Shown: positions 9,242-18,654 of the stretch, piece after piece
Layout of the letters: every line of letters starts with the position of its first letter
How positions within the stretch are numbered: the first letter of the stretch is position 1
NCBI RefSeq assembly: GCF_022414535.1
Contig: NZ_JADWYM010000004.1
Location: forward strand, 62,001-126,000
DNA from: Streptomyces sp. MUM 2J
GTDB taxonomy: Bacteria; Actinomycetota; Actinomycetes; Streptomycetales; Streptomycetaceae
DNA: 64,000 nucleotides
Reading direction: 5' to 3'
The notes under the pieces: generated by a model
Told to the model about the DNA's origin: nothing
The model's input: only the letters and a program-made list of their open reading frames with translations
Databases searched by the model: none
Translations under genes and position numbers: made by a program

Positions 9242-10941
9242 TCGGCCTGATTTCCGCCACCGCGGCGGGGGCCACGGCACGGGACCGGCTGGCCGCGGCG
9301 TGGCCGGACCGTACCCGGGTCTACGAGGGTCCCGTCGCCGACGCCGTCCGGCGGGCGTTCGCCGAGTGCGAGGAACTCGTCTGTTTCCTGGCCACCGGCG
9401 CGGTCGTCCGGCTCGTGGCACCGCTGCTGGCCGGCAAGACGAACGACCCGGGTGTGGTGTGCGTCGACGAGGCCGCCCGGTACGCGGTACCGGTGCTGGG
9501 CGGGCACGGCGGCGGCGCCAACGACCTGGCCCGCGCGGTGGGCGAGGTGCTGGGTGCCGAGCCGGTGGTGACGACCGCGACGGACGCCGTGGGGATCGCG
9601 GGCCTGGACACGCTCGGGTTCCCGGTCGAGGGCGCCGTCGCCGCGGTGACGCGGGCGCTGCTCGACGGGGAGCCGGTGACGCTCACCACCGAGGTGCCGT
9701 GGCCGCTGCCGCCGCTGCCCGTGGCCGAACGGGGTGCGTACGGCGTCCGGGTCACCGATCGCGCGGTCGAGCCCGGCGAGCGCGAGGTGCTGCTGCGCCC
9801 GCCGTCCCTGGTCGTGGGGGTGGGTGCGTCGCGGGGCGCCCCCGAGGAGGAGGTGCTGGGGCTGGTCGCGGACGCCCTGCGGGAGGCGGGGCTGTCCGCC
9901 CGGTCGGTCGCCGAGCTCGCCACCGTCGACACCAAGGCCGGCGAGCCGGGCATCGTGCGGGCCGCCGGGCGGCTCGGGGTTCCCGTCGTGACCTACTCCG
10001 CCGAGGAGCTGGCGGCCGTGGTGGTGCCGAACCCGTCAAACGCGCCGCTCGCCGCGGTGGGAACACCGTCCGTCGCCGAAGCCGCGGCCCTCGCACAGGG
10101 CGGTGAACTCCTCGTCCCCAAGCGGAAGTCGGAGCGCGCCGACGGGCTGCCCGCGATGGCGACCTGTGCCGTGGTGAGGCGTCCGGGACGCGGCCGGCTC
10201 GCGGTCGTCGGGCTCGGTCCGGGCGCCCGGGACCTGCTCACACCGCGCGCCAGGGCCGAACTGCAGCGCGCCTCGGTGCTGGTGGGGCTCGACCAGTACG
10301 TCGACCAGATCCGCGACCTGCTGCGGCCGGGCACCCGGATCCTGGAGTCGGGGCTGGGCGCCGAGGAGGAACGGGCGCGCACCGCGGTCGCCGAGGCCCG
10401 GCGCGGGCACGCGGTCGCGTTGATCGGCAGCGGGGACGCCGGGGTGTACGCCATGGCCTCGCCCGCACTGGCGGAGGCCTCCGAGGACATCGACGTGGTC
10501 GGGGTGCCGGGGGTGACCGCGGCGCTCGCGGCGGCGGCGGTCCTCGGGGCGCCGCTCGGCCACGACCATGTGTCGATCAGCCTCTCCGACCTGCACACCC
10601 CGTGGGAGGTCATCGAGCGCCGGGTGCAGGCAGCAGCCGCGGCCGACATCGTCGTGACCTTCTACAACCCGCGGTCGCGCGGCCGTGACTGGCAGCTGCC
10701 GAAGGCGCTGGCGATCCTCGCCGGGCACCGTGCCCCGGGCACGCCCGTCGGTGTGGTGCGCAACGCCTCGCGGCCCGGCGAGTCCGCCCGCCTGACGACG
10801 CTGGGCGCGCTGGACCCGGCGACGGTCGACATGATGACGGTCGTCACGGTGGGCAACACCGCGACCCGTGAGATCGCGGGGCGCATGGTCACCCCGCGCG
10901 GCTACCGCTGGCAGGAGAGCACCCCGGAGGTCGCCCGGTGA
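9238..10941 (+). CDS. cobJ: CbiG-CobJ fusion: cobalt-precorrin-5A hydrolase / precorrin-3B C17-methyltransferase
   Basis: This is a two-domain protein of 567 residues. The first half (about 1-310) is CbiG-like, with VCFLATGAVVRLVAPLL, GHGGGANDLA and VDTKAGEPGI, the blocks of the hydrolase that opens the delta-lactone in the anaerobic route. The second half (about 320-560) is CobJ/CbiH-like, with VVGLGPGARDLLTPRA, GSGDAGVYAMASP, VPGVTAALAAAA and TFYNPRSRGR. The fusion suggests channelling of ring contraction and lactone opening. Start GTG (GTGA overlap) follows AAGGAG at 9225-9230. Presence of CbiG alongside CobN/CobL shows a mixed pathway. Confidence 0.93.
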   Translation: MIGLISATAAGATARDRLAAAWPDRTRVYEGPVADAVRRAFAECEELVCFLATGAVVRLVAPLLAGKTNDPGVVCVDEAARYAVPVLGGHGGGANDLARAVGEVLGAEPVVTTATDAVGIAGLDTLGFPVEGAVAAVTRALLDGEPVTLTTEVPWPLPPLPVAERGAYGVRVTDRAVEPGEREVLLRPPSLVVGVGASRGAPEEEVLGLVADALREAGLSARSVAELATVDTKAGEPGIVRAAGRLGVPVVTYSAEELAAVVVPNPSNAPLAAVGTPSVAEAAALAQGGELLVPKRKSERADGLPAMATCAVVRRPGRGRLAVVGLGPGARDLLTPRARAELQRASVLVGLDQYVDQIRDLLRPGTRILESGLGAEEERARTAVAEARRGHAVALIGSGDAGVYAMASPALAEASEDIDVVGVPGVTAALAAAAVLGAPLGHDHVSISLSDLHTPWEVIERRVQAAAAADIVVTFYNPRSRGRDWQLPKALAILAGHRAPGTPVGVVRNASRPGESARLTTLGALDPATVDMMTVVTVGNTATREIAGRMVTPRGYRWQESTPEVAR

Positions 10942-11528
10942 ACCGTGTCGTCCACCCCATAGAACAGGAGTCCTTCCGCCGGCTGCGGGCCCGGCTGGAC
11001 ACCTCGCACCTGCCCGCGCTGACCCGGGCGGTGGTGGAGCGGGTCATCCACTCCGCGGCCGACCTGGAGTACGCCGGTGACCTCGTCACGGACGAGGCCG
11101 ACCTGGTGCGGGCGCATGCGGCGCTGCACGCCGGGGCGCCCGTCGTCGTGGACGTCGAGATGGTCGCGGCCGGCATCACCCGGCGGGACACCGTGTGCCG
11201 CCTCAGGGACGCGAAGTCCGGTCCGGGACTGACCCGTTCGGCACACGCCGTCCGGCTCGCCTACGAGGACGTCGGGCCCGGCGCCCTGTGGGTGATCGGC
11301 TGCGCGCCGACCGCCCTGGAGGAACTGCTCGCCCTCGACGCCGACCCGGCCCTCGTGATCGGTCTGCCCGTCGGTTTCGTCGGCGCGGCCGAGTCCAAGG
11401 CCGCGTTGCGCGACAGCGGGCTGCCCGCGGTGAGCAACGTGTCCGAGAAGGGCGGGTCCGCGGTCGCCGCGGCCGCCCTCAACGCCCTGCTGTACCACCC
11501 TGTTTCTGCTGAGGAGAACCCGTCGTGA
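10938..11528 (+). CDS. cobH: Precorrin-8X methylmutase (CobH/CbiC)
   Basis: The product catalyses the 1,5-sigmatropic methyl shift that converts precorrin-8X to hydrogenobyrinate. It has 196 residues, close to the family norm of about 210. The catalytic His region ERVIHSAADLEYA has His38. Further family blocks are VDVEMVAAGI near 75 and IGLPVGFVGAAESK near 145. Start GTG overlaps the preceding stop (GTGA), and the end overlaps the cbiX start. Confidence 0.95.
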   Translation: MNRVVHPIEQESFRRLRARLDTSHLPALTRAVVERVIHSAADLEYAGDLVTDEADLVRAHAALHAGAPVVVDVEMVAAGITRRDTVCRLRDAKSGPGLTRSAHAVRLAYEDVGPGALWVIGCAPTALEELLALDADPALVIGLPVGFVGAAESKAALRDSGLPAVSNVSEKGGSAVAAAALNALLYHPVSAEENPS

Positions 11529-12457
11529 CCACCCCGCCGCCCGCCCTGCTCGTCGCCGGACACGGCACCCGGGACGACGCCGGAGCCGAGGCGTTCCGCG
11601 GCTTCGTCCGTGAGCTGGGCCGCCGCCACCCCGAACTGCCCGTCGCGGGCGGATTCATCGAGCTGTCGCCGCCGCCGCTGGGCGAGGCGGTCGCCGAGCT
11701 GGTGGAGCGTGGAGCCCGGCGGTTCGCCGCCGTACCGCTGATGCTGGTGTCCGCCGGGCACGCCAAGGGCGACATCCCGGCCGCGCTGGCCCGCGAGAAG
11801 GAACGGCACCCGGGGATCTCGTACACCTACGGCCGCCCGCTGGGCCCGCACCCCTCGCTGCTGTCGGTGCTGGAGCGTCGTCTGGAGGAGGCGCTGGGTG
11901 GGGCCGGGCAGGCGCCGGAGGACCGCTCGGAGGTCACCGTGCTGCTGGTGGGGCGGGGCTCGACCGACCCCGACGCCAACGCCGAGGTGTTCAAGGCGGC
12001 GCGGCTGCTGTGGGAGGGCCGGGGCTACGCCGGCGTGGAGACGGCCTTCGTGTCGCTGGCGGCGCCGGACGTGCCGAGCGGTCTGGAGCGCTGCCTGAGG
12101 CTCGGGGCGCGACGGATCGTGGTGCTGCCGTACTTCCTGTTCACCGGCATCCTGCCCGACCGGGTGCGGGAGCAGACCGCCCGGTGGGCCGCCGCGCACC
12201 CGGAGGTGGACGTGCGGTCGGCGGACGTCATCGGGCCGGAGCCGGAGCTGCTCGACCTGGTGATGGACCGGTACCGGGAGGCCGTCGAGGGCGACCTGCG
12301 GATGAACTGCGACACGTGCGTGTACCGGATCGCGCTGCCCGGCTTCGAGGACAAGGTGGGCTCGCCGCAGCAGCCGCACTTCCACCCGGACGACGACGGT
12401 CACCACCACGGGCACGGTCACCATCACCACCCCGGTGGGCACGCGCATGCCCACTGA
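11525..12457 (+). CDS. cbiX: Sirohydrochlorin cobaltochelatase CbiX (long form, His-rich tail)
   Basis: This chelatase of 310 residues inserts cobalt early, into sirohydrochlorin. It is the two-lobed long form. The N-lobe has VAGHGTRDDAG (catalytic His near 10) and LVSAGHAKGDIP; the C-lobe has LLVGRGSTDPDANAEV. A Cys pair (NCDTCVYR) near 260 precedes a His-rich tail at about 280-310, where roughly half the residues are His, which may store or deliver metal. Start GTG overlaps the cobH stop by GTGA. An iron chelatase role (SirB) is possible, but the genomic context favours cobalt. Confidence 0.92.
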   Translation: MTTPPPALLVAGHGTRDDAGAEAFRGFVRELGRRHPELPVAGGFIELSPPPLGEAVAELVERGARRFAAVPLMLVSAGHAKGDIPAALAREKERHPGISYTYGRPLGPHPSLLSVLERRLEEALGGAGQAPEDRSEVTVLLVGRGSTDPDANAEVFKAARLLWEGRGYAGVETAFVSLAAPDVPSGLERCLRLGARRIVVLPYFLFTGILPDRVREQTARWAAAHPEVDVRSADVIGPEPELLDLVMDRYREAVEGDLRMNCDTCVYRIALPGFEDKVGSPQQPHFHPDDDGHHHGHGHHHHPGGHAHAH

Positions 12458-13493
12458 GCACGATCTGCGGCACCACGGCGACGTCGAGGTGCGGGACGAC
12501 GGGGCGCGGCTGGCCGACCTGGCCGTGAACGTGCGGGCCGACACCCCGCCGGTGTGGCTGCGGGAGCGGATCGCGGGTTCGCTGGGCGGGCTGGCGGCCT
12601 ACCCGGACGGACGGGAGGCCCGGGCGGCGGTGGCGGCGCGGCACGGGCTGCCGGTGGAGCGGGTGCTGCTGACGTCGGGTGCGGCGGAGGCGTTCGTGCT
12701 GCTGGCACGGGCGGCGGAGGTGCGGCGGCCGGTGGTGGTGCATCCGCAGTTCACCGAGCCCGAGGCCGCGCTGCGGGACGCCGGGCACAGCGTCGACCGC
12801 GTGCTGCTGCGGGAGGCGGACGGCTTCCGGCTGGATCCGGCCGCCGTGCCCGGGGAGGCCGACCTCGTGGTGATCGGCAACCCGACCAACCCGACGTCGG
12901 TGCTGCACCCGGCCGGGGCCGTGGCGCGGCTCGCACGGCCCGGGCGGCTCCTCGTCGTCGACGAGGCGTTCATGGACGCCGTGCCGGGTGAGCGGGAGGC
13001 ACTGGCGGGGCGGATGGACGTGCCGGGGCTGGTGGTGCTGCGCAGTCTCACCAAGACCTGGGGGCTGGCCGGGCTGCGCATCGGCTACGTGCTGGCCGCG
13101 CCGGAGACGATCGCCGAGCTGGAGCGGGCCCAGCCGCTGTGGCCGGTGTCGACACCGGCCCTGGCCGCGGCGCAGGCCTGCGTGGAACCGGCGGCGCTGG
13201 CGGAGGCGGGGCACGCGGCGCACCGCATCGCAGCGGACCGGGCGCACCTGGTGGCCGGGCTGTCGGCGCTGACCGGAAGCGGGCTGCGGGTGGTGACGCC
13301 TGCCGCGGGGCCGTTCGTGCTGGTGCGGGTGCCGGACGCGGCGGGTGTGCGGCGGCGGCTGCGGGAGCGCGGGTACGCGGTCCGGCGCGGGGACACGTTC
13401 CCCGGGCTCGACGAGGAGTGGCTGCGGATCGCCGTGCGGGACCGGGGAACGGCGGACGGTTTCCTCAAGGCACTGCGGTCGGTCCTGGGCTGA
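12447..13493 (+). CDS. cobC: Threonine-phosphate decarboxylase-like PLP enzyme (CobC/CobD family)
   Basis: This is a fold-type I PLP enzyme related to histidinol-phosphate aminotransferase, about 348 residues. In cob clusters this family makes (R)-1-amino-2-propanol phosphate for the nucleotide loop. The PLP Lys lies in SLTKTWGLAGLRIGY near 201, with VIGNPTNPTS and LVVDEAFMD upstream. The start is uncertain: ATG at 12447 overlaps cbiX by 11 bases, and GTG at 12435 is an in-frame alternative. A HisC-like aminotransferase role cannot be excluded from sequence alone. This is the last gene of the cob operon. Confidence 0.85.
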   Translation: MPTEHDLRHHGDVEVRDDGARLADLAVNVRADTPPVWLRERIAGSLGGLAAYPDGREARAAVAARHGLPVERVLLTSGAAEAFVLLARAAEVRRPVVVHPQFTEPEAALRDAGHSVDRVLLREADGFRLDPAAVPGEADLVVIGNPTNPTSVLHPAGAVARLARPGRLLVVDEAFMDAVPGEREALAGRMDVPGLVVLRSLTKTWGLAGLRIGYVLAAPETIAELERAQPLWPVSTPALAAAQACVEPAALAEAGHAAHRIAADRAHLVAGLSALTGSGLRVVTPAAGPFVLVRVPDAAGVRRRLRERGYAVRRGDTFPGLDEEWLRIAVRDRGTADGFLKALRSVLG

Positions 13494-13807
13494 CCGGCGC
13501 CCCGGCCGGGCTGCGGTGCGAGCGGCCGGCCGCCGTCGCGCCCCGGAGGACCTTGCCGCGCCCAGGGGTCTGTCCGCCCGGCCGGGTACGGGACGCGTCG
13601 CCCGGGCCGGGACGGCGCGGCGTCCCCCGGGCGCGACCGCACCTCACGGCTCGGGAAGGCGCCCTCTGTTCACGCCCCCGGGCGTCCCGGGCCTCCCGCC
13701 CGGCTCCCGTCCCCGGCCCCTGCCTCTCCAGCCCCTCCCGCCCCCCTCTCAGCGGCGGAAACGGGCACCTTGCCGGGGTGCCGCGGTACCGCACTAGGGT
13801 GTCGCGC
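13494..13807. other. Intergenic region after cob operon
   Basis: About 310 bases with no convincing gene. A 7-bp inverted repeat (CCGGCCG at 13502-13508, CGGCCGG at 13523-13529) just after the operon could be a weak terminator. The 3' part carries the promoter for the following amidohydrolase. Confidence 0.5.
13770..13800 (+). promoter_or_regulatory. Probable leaderless promoter of amidohydrolase gene
   Basis: TTGCCG (13770-13775) and TAGGGT (13795-13800) resemble housekeeping -35 and -10 boxes with a 19-base spacer. The -10 box ends 7 bases before the ATG at 13808, and no Shine-Dalgarno sequence is visible, so a leaderless transcript starting at or next to the ATG is inferred. Confidence 0.5.
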
Positions 13808-14902
13808 ATGAGCGACGATCACGCGGTGCTGCGGGTGAAGGGGCGGGTTCTGGTCGGACCCGAGGACGTGCGGGACGACCTGTGGGTGATCGGTGGGCGG
13901 GTGTCCTTCGAGCGGCCCGCCGGGGCCCGCGACGTACGCACGGTCGAGGGGTGGGCGCTGCCCGGACTCGTCGACGCCCACTGCCATGTGGGGCTCGGCC
14001 CGGAGGGGCCGGTACCCGTGGACGTGGCCGAGAAGCAGGCGCTCACCGACCGGGAGGCGGGGACCCTGCTGATCCGGGACGCGGGGTCGCCGTCCGACAC
14101 CCGCTGGGTCGACGACCGAGACGACCTGCCGAGGATCATCCGGGCCGGCCGCCACATCGCCCGGACCCGGCGCTACATGCGCAACTACGCCCACGAGATC
14201 GAGCCGGAGCAGCTCGTCGCGTACGTGGCGCAGGAAGCCCGGCGCGGCGACGGCTGGGTCAAGCTGGTCGGCGACTGGATCGACCGCGACCTCGGGGACC
14301 TCTCCGCCTGCTGGCCGCGAGAGGCCGTCACGGCGGCGATCGCCGAAGCGCACCGGCTCGGCGCCCGGGTCACCGCCCACTGCTTCGCCGAGGACTCCCT
14401 GCGGGACCTGGTCGAGGCGGGCATCGACTGCATCGAGCACGCCACCGGCCTCACCGAGGACACCATCCCGCTCTTCGCGGAGCGGGGCGTCGCGATCGTG
14501 CCGACGCTGGTGAACATCGCCACCTTCCCTCAGCTCGCGGCGGGCGGCGGGCGGCGGTACCCGGCGTGGGCGGACCACATGCGGCGGTTGCACGCCCGCC
14601 GCTACGACACCGTGCGCGCCGCCTACGACGCGGGCGTCCCGGTGTACGTCGGCACGGACGCGGGCGGCCACCTCGCTCACGGCCTGGTCGCGGGCGAGGT
14701 GGCCGAACTCGTCGCGGCCGGGATCCCGCCGGTGGCGGCGCTGTCGGCGACGACCTGGGGTGCCCGCGCCTGGCTGGGACGCCCGGCGCTGGAGGAGGGG
14801 GCCCCGGCGGACCTCGTGGTGTACGAGGGCGACCCGCGGGCCGACGTGCGGGTGCTGGCCGCGCCGCGCCGGGTCGTGCTGGACGGGCGTGTCGTCGGTT
14901 AG
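13808..14902 (+). CDS. Amidohydrolase family protein (metal-dependent)
   Basis: A cytoplasmic hydrolase of 364 residues in the imidazolonepropionase/prolidase-like amidohydrolase superfamily. The HxH metal site is DAHCHVG near 56-62. Other ligand candidates are the Lys in GWVKLVGDW, His in VTAHCFAED, His in CIEHATG and Asp in VGTDAGGH near 280. A small composite N-terminal strand domain and the end VVYEGDPRADVRVL are typical of the fold. The substrate is unknown. ATG at 13808 lies 7 bases after a -10-like box and appears leaderless. It does not overlap the cob genes and may be unrelated to them. Confidence 0.88.
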   Translation: MSDDHAVLRVKGRVLVGPEDVRDDLWVIGGRVSFERPAGARDVRTVEGWALPGLVDAHCHVGLGPEGPVPVDVAEKQALTDREAGTLLIRDAGSPSDTRWVDDRDDLPRIIRAGRHIARTRRYMRNYAHEIEPEQLVAYVAQEARRGDGWVKLVGDWIDRDLGDLSACWPREAVTAAIAEAHRLGARVTAHCFAEDSLRDLVEAGIDCIEHATGLTEDTIPLFAERGVAIVPTLVNIATFPQLAAGGGRRYPAWADHMRRLHARRYDTVRAAYDAGVPVYVGTDAGGHLAHGLVAGEVAELVAAGIPPVAALSATTWGARAWLGRPALEEGAPADLVVYEGDPRADVRVLAAPRRVVLDGRVVG

Positions 14903-14943
14903 GGGGAGGTGACGTTCGCCCGTCAAGGAGCGGCGTCCGGTGC

Positions 14944-14976
14944 GTGCTCCGGGGGTCCCTGCTCGAAGAGCTCGGC
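14944..14976 (+). repeat. Probable copy of a dispersed GC-rich Streptomyces repeat
   Basis: The stretch GGGGGTCCCTGCTCGAAGAG and its flank resembles short GC-rich elements (GGGGTCCC...GCTCGA..GAGCTCGG) that I recall as common between Streptomyces genes. Related GGGGGTCCC units recur at 15146-15180. This is a recognition from memory, with no alignment behind it. Confidence 0.3.
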
Positions 14977-15183
14977 ACCACCGCGCGAGTCTCAGGCGCA
15001 CGCCTCGCGCGCCCTCCCTGTGGGGGAATCAGCAGCCTCCACGGGAACGGGCGTGCCAGAAGAATCGAAAACAGTCCCGGAAAAGCCCCTTTGGGGTGAA
15101 GTCACGCAGGATCGCGGTCCGTTCACTCTTCGTGCGTAATCCTTGCGGGGTCCCAAGCATGTCTCCTCTGGGGGTCCCACACC

Positions 15184-16134
15184 GTGAACGGAACGACCAT
15201 CCGTATGCCCGCACGCCGCCGCCTCGCCGCCGCCGCCGCGGCCACCGCCCTGACCGCCGGTCCCGCGGCCGTGGCCGGCGCGGGCCCCGCCCACGCGACC
15301 GGCGACCAGGGGTCCGCGAGCGCCGCCGTCCTGCGCACCGGCCTCGACGTGGCCCTGCTCGACAAGACCGTGAACGTCCCCCTCGCGGTCTCCCTCAACG
15401 AGGTCCGGGCGCCGCGGAGCGCCGACAGGACGGCGCTGAAGGCGCGGCTCGACGGCGTCGACGGCGGGCAGCCCTTCAGCGTCCTGAGCGCGGAGGTCGC
15501 GTCGGCGCGGGCCACGGTCGACGACCACAAGGCCGAGGCGCGGACCGAGCTCGCCCATGCCAGGCTCCATGTCCCCGGCCTGCCGCTGCTGTCCCTCATC
15601 GAGGTCGACGGCGTCACCTCCAGCGCCGTCTGCGAGGCGGGGAAGGCACCGGTCGCACGGGCCGACGTGGTGGGGAGTGTCACCGTCCTCGGCAAGCGGG
15701 TGACCCTCACCGCCGGCGGTCCGACGCGGGTGAAGGTGCCGGGGGTCGGTGAGGTGCGGCTGGAGCTGTCCCAGCGGAGGACGGCCTCCCGGACGGCCGC
15801 CGCGACCGCCCTCGAACTGGACGTGTCCATCAACCCGCTCAAGCTCAACGTGGCCGAGGTCGAGGGCGAGCTGTCGCTCGCGAAGGCCTCCTGCACCAGC
15901 CCCGGGGGGACGGCGGCGGCACCGCACGCGTCCCAGGGGCCGTCCGGGTCGGCCCCGGCCGGCGGGTCGGCCGGCGCGTTGGAGGCGCAGCAGGCCGCCG
16001 CGCCGGCGGAGGTCGGGCGGGCCGGACTGGCCGAGACGGGTGGCAGCCCGGTGACGCCGTACGTCGCGGGCGGCGCGGTGGCGCTGCTGGTGGCGGGCGG
16101 CGGCGCGCTGGTGCTGGCCCGCCGCCGCACCTGA
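15184..16134 (+). CDS. Secreted cell-wall-anchored protein with LAETG sortase signal
   Basis: An exported protein of 316 residues with no recognised enzymatic domain. It has a Sec signal (basic N-terminus, Ala-rich core, cleavage after HA near residue 38), an extracellular body with two Cys, an Ala/Gly/Pro/Ser-rich stretch (about 240-280), then LAETGG at 282-287, a hydrophobic helix and the tail ARRRT. LAxTG is the motif used by class E sortases in Streptomyces, so covalent attachment to peptidoglycan is inferred. GTG at 15184 is chosen; an ATG at 15205 would shorten the N-terminus by seven residues. It is convergent with the ABC transporter genes, 7 bases apart. Confidence 0.85.
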   Translation: MNGTTIRMPARRRLAAAAAATALTAGPAAVAGAGPAHATGDQGSASAAVLRTGLDVALLDKTVNVPLAVSLNEVRAPRSADRTALKARLDGVDGGQPFSVLSAEVASARATVDDHKAEARTELAHARLHVPGLPLLSLIEVDGVTSSAVCEAGKAPVARADVVGSVTVLGKRVTLTAGGPTRVKVPGVGEVRLELSQRRTASRTAAATALELDVSINPLKLNVAEVEGELSLAKASCTSPGGTAAAPHASQGPSGSAPAGGSAGALEAQQAAAPAEVGRAGLAETGGSPVTPYVAGGAVALLVAGGGALVLARRRT

Positions 16135-16141
16135 CCGGCGG

Positions 16142-16936
16142 CTAGGCCTCGGGTGTCCCCGCCCCTTCCGGGGTCCCCTCCTCGACCTCGGCCATCGCCG
16201 GGTCGAGGAGGCGGGAGAGGAAGTGGCGGGTGCGCTCGTGCCGGGGGGCACCGATGACCTGGGCGGGGGTGCCGTCCTCCACCACGACGCCGCCGTCCAT
16301 GAAGACGACCCGGTCGGCGACCTCCCGGGCGAAGGTCATCTCATGGGTGACCACCATCATCGTCATGCCTTCCCGGGCCAGCATGCGCATGACCGCGAGC
16401 ACGTCGCCGACCAGCTCCGGGTCGAGGGCCGAGGTGGGCTCGTCGAAGAGCATCACCTCCGGGCCCATCGCCAGCGCCCGGGCGATGGCCACCCGCTGCT
16501 GCTGCCCGCCGGAGAGGGAGGACGGGTAGGCGTCCGCCTTCTCCGCCAGGCCCACGCGGGCCAGGTTCTCCGCGGCGACCCCGGCCGCACGGGCGGCACT
16601 CCGCTTCAGCACGCGGCGCTGCGGCAGGGTGAGGTTCTCGGTCACCGTCAGGTGCGGGAACAGGTTGAACTGCTGGAAGACCATGCCGATGCGGCGGCGT
16701 ACGGCGTCGATGTCGACGTCCGGGTCGGTGACCTCCCGGTCTCCGACGAAGACCCGGCCCGTGGTCGGTTCCTCCAGCAGGTTGACGCAGCGCAGCAGCG
16801 TGGACTTGCCGGAGCCGGACGGGCCGATGACACAGACGACCTCGCCCCGGCCGACCTCCAGGTCGATGCCGCGCAGCACCTGGTTGTCGCCGAAGGACTT
16901 GTGCAGGTCGGCGATCCGGATCTCGGGGCGGGTCAT
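16142..16936 (-). CDS. Polar amino acid ABC transporter, ATP-binding subunit
   Basis: An ATPase of 264 residues that energises uptake through the adjacent permease. It shows Walker [10 protein letters not shown] near 42, the Q-loop [17 protein letters not shown], the signature [15 protein letters not shown] and Walker [13 protein letters not shown], all typical of the GlnQ/HisP polar amino acid group. I chose the ATG at 16936, which overlaps the permease stop (ATGA); the open frame continues upstream but only inside the permease. It is the last gene of a three-gene operon. The substrate is not shown by the ATPase. Confidence 0.95.
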   Translation of the reverse strand: MTRPEIRIADLHKSFGDNQVLRGIDLEVGRGEVVCVIGPSGSGKSTLLRCVNLLEEPTTGRVFVGDREVTDPDVDIDAVRRRIGMVFQQFNLFPHLTVTENLTLPQRRVLKRSAARAAGVAAENLARVGLAEKADAYPSSLSGGQQQRVAIARALAMGPEVMLFDEPTSALDPELVGDVLAVMRMLAREGMTMMVVTHEMTFAREVADRVVFMDGGVVVEDGTPAQVIGAPRHERTRHFLSRLLDPAMAEVEEGTPEGAGTPEA

Positions 16937-17769
16937 GGGGCGGCCTCCCGGGCCTTGGCCTCCAGGCGGCGGACGACGAAGCCGAGCGGGACCGTCACCA
17001 GCAGGTAGCACAGGCCGGCCACGAGGATCGGGGTGGAGTTGGCGGTCGTGCTGGCCAGATCGCGGCCGAACTTGGACAGGTCGCGCTCCTCCAGGGTGAC
17101 GCCGAGGAGCAGCACCAGGGAGGAGTCCTTGAAGAGGATGACGAACTCGTTGGTCAGCGGCGGCAGGATGATGCGGAACGCCTGCGGGATGATGATCGAG
17201 ACCATGGCGCGCGCGGGCGAGAAGCCTAGCGAGCGGGCCGCCTCCATCTGCCCCTGGGGCACCGCCTGGATGCCCGCCCGGAGCGTCTCCGCCACGTATG
17301 CGGCACCGACCAGACCGAGCGCGAGCGCCGCCTTGCCGTAGGTGCCGCCGACGATCTCCTTGCCGGGGAAGGCCAGCGGAACGGCCACCCCGATGAAGAT
17401 GAAGATCAGCAGGGCGGGCAGCCCCCGGAAGATCTCGACGTAGACGCCGGCGACCCAGCGGTAGGGCCCCACGGACGACAGTCTCATCAGCGCGAGCAGC
17501 AGGCCGAGCGCGACCGCCACGGCGAAGCCGGCGACGGTGTAGAGCACCGTGTTCCTCAGCGCCAGCGTGACGACGTCCGGGAACATCTGCCGCGCGATGT
17601 CGGCTTCCGCGAACTGGTTCTGCAGCCGGCCCCAGTCGGCCGTGGCCGCGAGCGCGATCACGGCGGCGGCGAAGACCGCGTACTGCAGGCCGCGCGACAG
17701 CCGCCGCTTGCGGCGCCGGGTGAGGCCCTTGGCCCGCGGCCGGTCCTGCTTCACCTCCGTGGCCGTCAT
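16933..17769 (-). CDS. Polar amino acid ABC transporter, permease subunit
   Basis: A membrane permease of 278 residues with about five transmembrane helices after a basic cytoplasmic N-terminus ([11 protein letters not shown]). It contains the HisM/GlnP-type EAA loop [33 protein letters not shown] near 165-195, which contacts the ATPase. It is the only permease gene, so a homodimer is likely. Start ATG at 17769 overlaps the stop of the binding-protein gene (ATGA). Confidence 0.94.
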   Translation of the reverse strand: MTATEVKQDRPRAKGLTRRRKRRLSRGLQYAVFAAAVIALAATADWGRLQNQFAEADIARQMFPDVVTLALRNTVLYTVAGFAVAVALGLLLALMRLSSVGPYRWVAGVYVEIFRGLPALLIFIFIGVAVPLAFPGKEIVGGTYGKAALALGLVGAAYVAETLRAGIQAVPQGQMEAARSLGFSPARAMVSIIIPQAFRIILPPLTNEFVILFKDSSLVLLLGVTLEERDLSKFGRDLASTTANSTPILVAGLCYLLVTVPLGFVVRRLEAKAREAAP

Positions 17770-18617
17770 GAGGCGGAGGGCGAGGCCGCGGTCGCGTCGT
17801 ACGGGCCGATCCACTTCTCGTACAGCTTCTTGTAGGTGCCGTCCGCCTTGGCGTCGGTGATCGCCTTGTCGACGGCCTCGCGCAGCGCGGTGTTGCCCTT
17901 CTTCACCGTGAAGCCGTACTGCTCACCGGTCTGGAGGTTGTCGACGACCTGGAAGGCGTCGGCGTTGGCCTTGTCCTTCAGCCAGCCCTGCACGACCGGG
18001 TAGTCGATGATCACGGCCTTGACCTGGCCGGTGCGCAGCCCGTTGAGGACGGCGTCGGAGGACTCGAAGGAGACCGGGTCGAGGCCCTTGTCCTTGGCGT
18101 AGTCCTCGCCGGTGGTCTGCGCCTGGGCACCGAGCCTGACGCCCTGGGACCTGATGTCGGCCAGTGAGCCGACGCCGCTGCCCTTGCCGGCCAGGACGGC
18201 CTGGGTGGCGTCGAAGTACGGCACGGAGAAGTCGACGTGCTTCTTGCGCTCGTCGGTGATGGTCATACCGGCCGCGGCGACGTCGCACTTGCCGGCGTTG
18301 AGGAAGGCGCCGGTCTTGAAGTTCTCGAAGGGCGTGTCGAGGATCTTCTGCTGCACGCCGAGGTCCTCGGCGACCAGGTCGACGAGGGCGACGTCGAAGC
18401 CCTGCACCTTGCCGTCGATCTCCGACTGGAAGGGCGGGTACGGCAGGTGCGTGCAGGTGGTGAGCCGGCCCGCTTCGACGAGCTGGACGCCGCCGGCGGC
18501 GGTGTCGGAGCCACTGGTGCCGCTGTTCGTGGAGGTGCAGGCGGCCACGAGCATCAGGCCGGCCGTCGCGGTGGTGGCGGCCAGCAGGCGGGTCCGGCGC
18601 CCGGAGAGCGTCTTCAC
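17766..18617 (-). CDS. Polar amino acid ABC transporter, substrate-binding lipoprotein
   Basis: A lipoprotein of 283 residues anchored outside the membrane that delivers an amino acid to the permease. The signal peptide ends in a lipobox LVAACTS with Cys27 as lipid site. The mature part is a type 3 (SBP_bac_3) solute-binding protein: [51 protein letters not shown]. The DxxxxFxxP-like pocket fits amino acids such as glutamate, glutamine or cystine, but specificity cannot be read. GTG at 18617 is preceded by GAGAGG. The open frame upstream of it is not coding. Confidence 0.93.
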   Translation of the reverse strand: MKTLSGRRTRLLAATTATAGLMLVAACTSTNSGTSGSDTAAGGVQLVEAGRLTTCTHLPYPPFQSEIDGKVQGFDVALVDLVAEDLGVQQKILDTPFENFKTGAFLNAGKCDVAAAGMTITDERKKHVDFSVPYFDATQAVLAGKGSGVGSLADIRSQGVRLGAQAQTTGEDYAKDKGLDPVSFESSDAVLNGLRTGQVKAVIIDYPVVQGWLKDKANADAFQVVDNLQTGEQYGFTVKKGNTALREAVDKAITDAKADGTYKKLYEKWIGPYDATAASPSAS

Positions 18618-18654
18618 GGGGGGCCTCTCTGAGTGAGGAAACGTTTGGGTTCTG

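Noticed and set aside
15102..15114. BldD-like site TCACGCAGGATCG upstream of the LAETG protein
   Set aside because: Two of the key consensus positions differ, so the match is too weak to report as a site.
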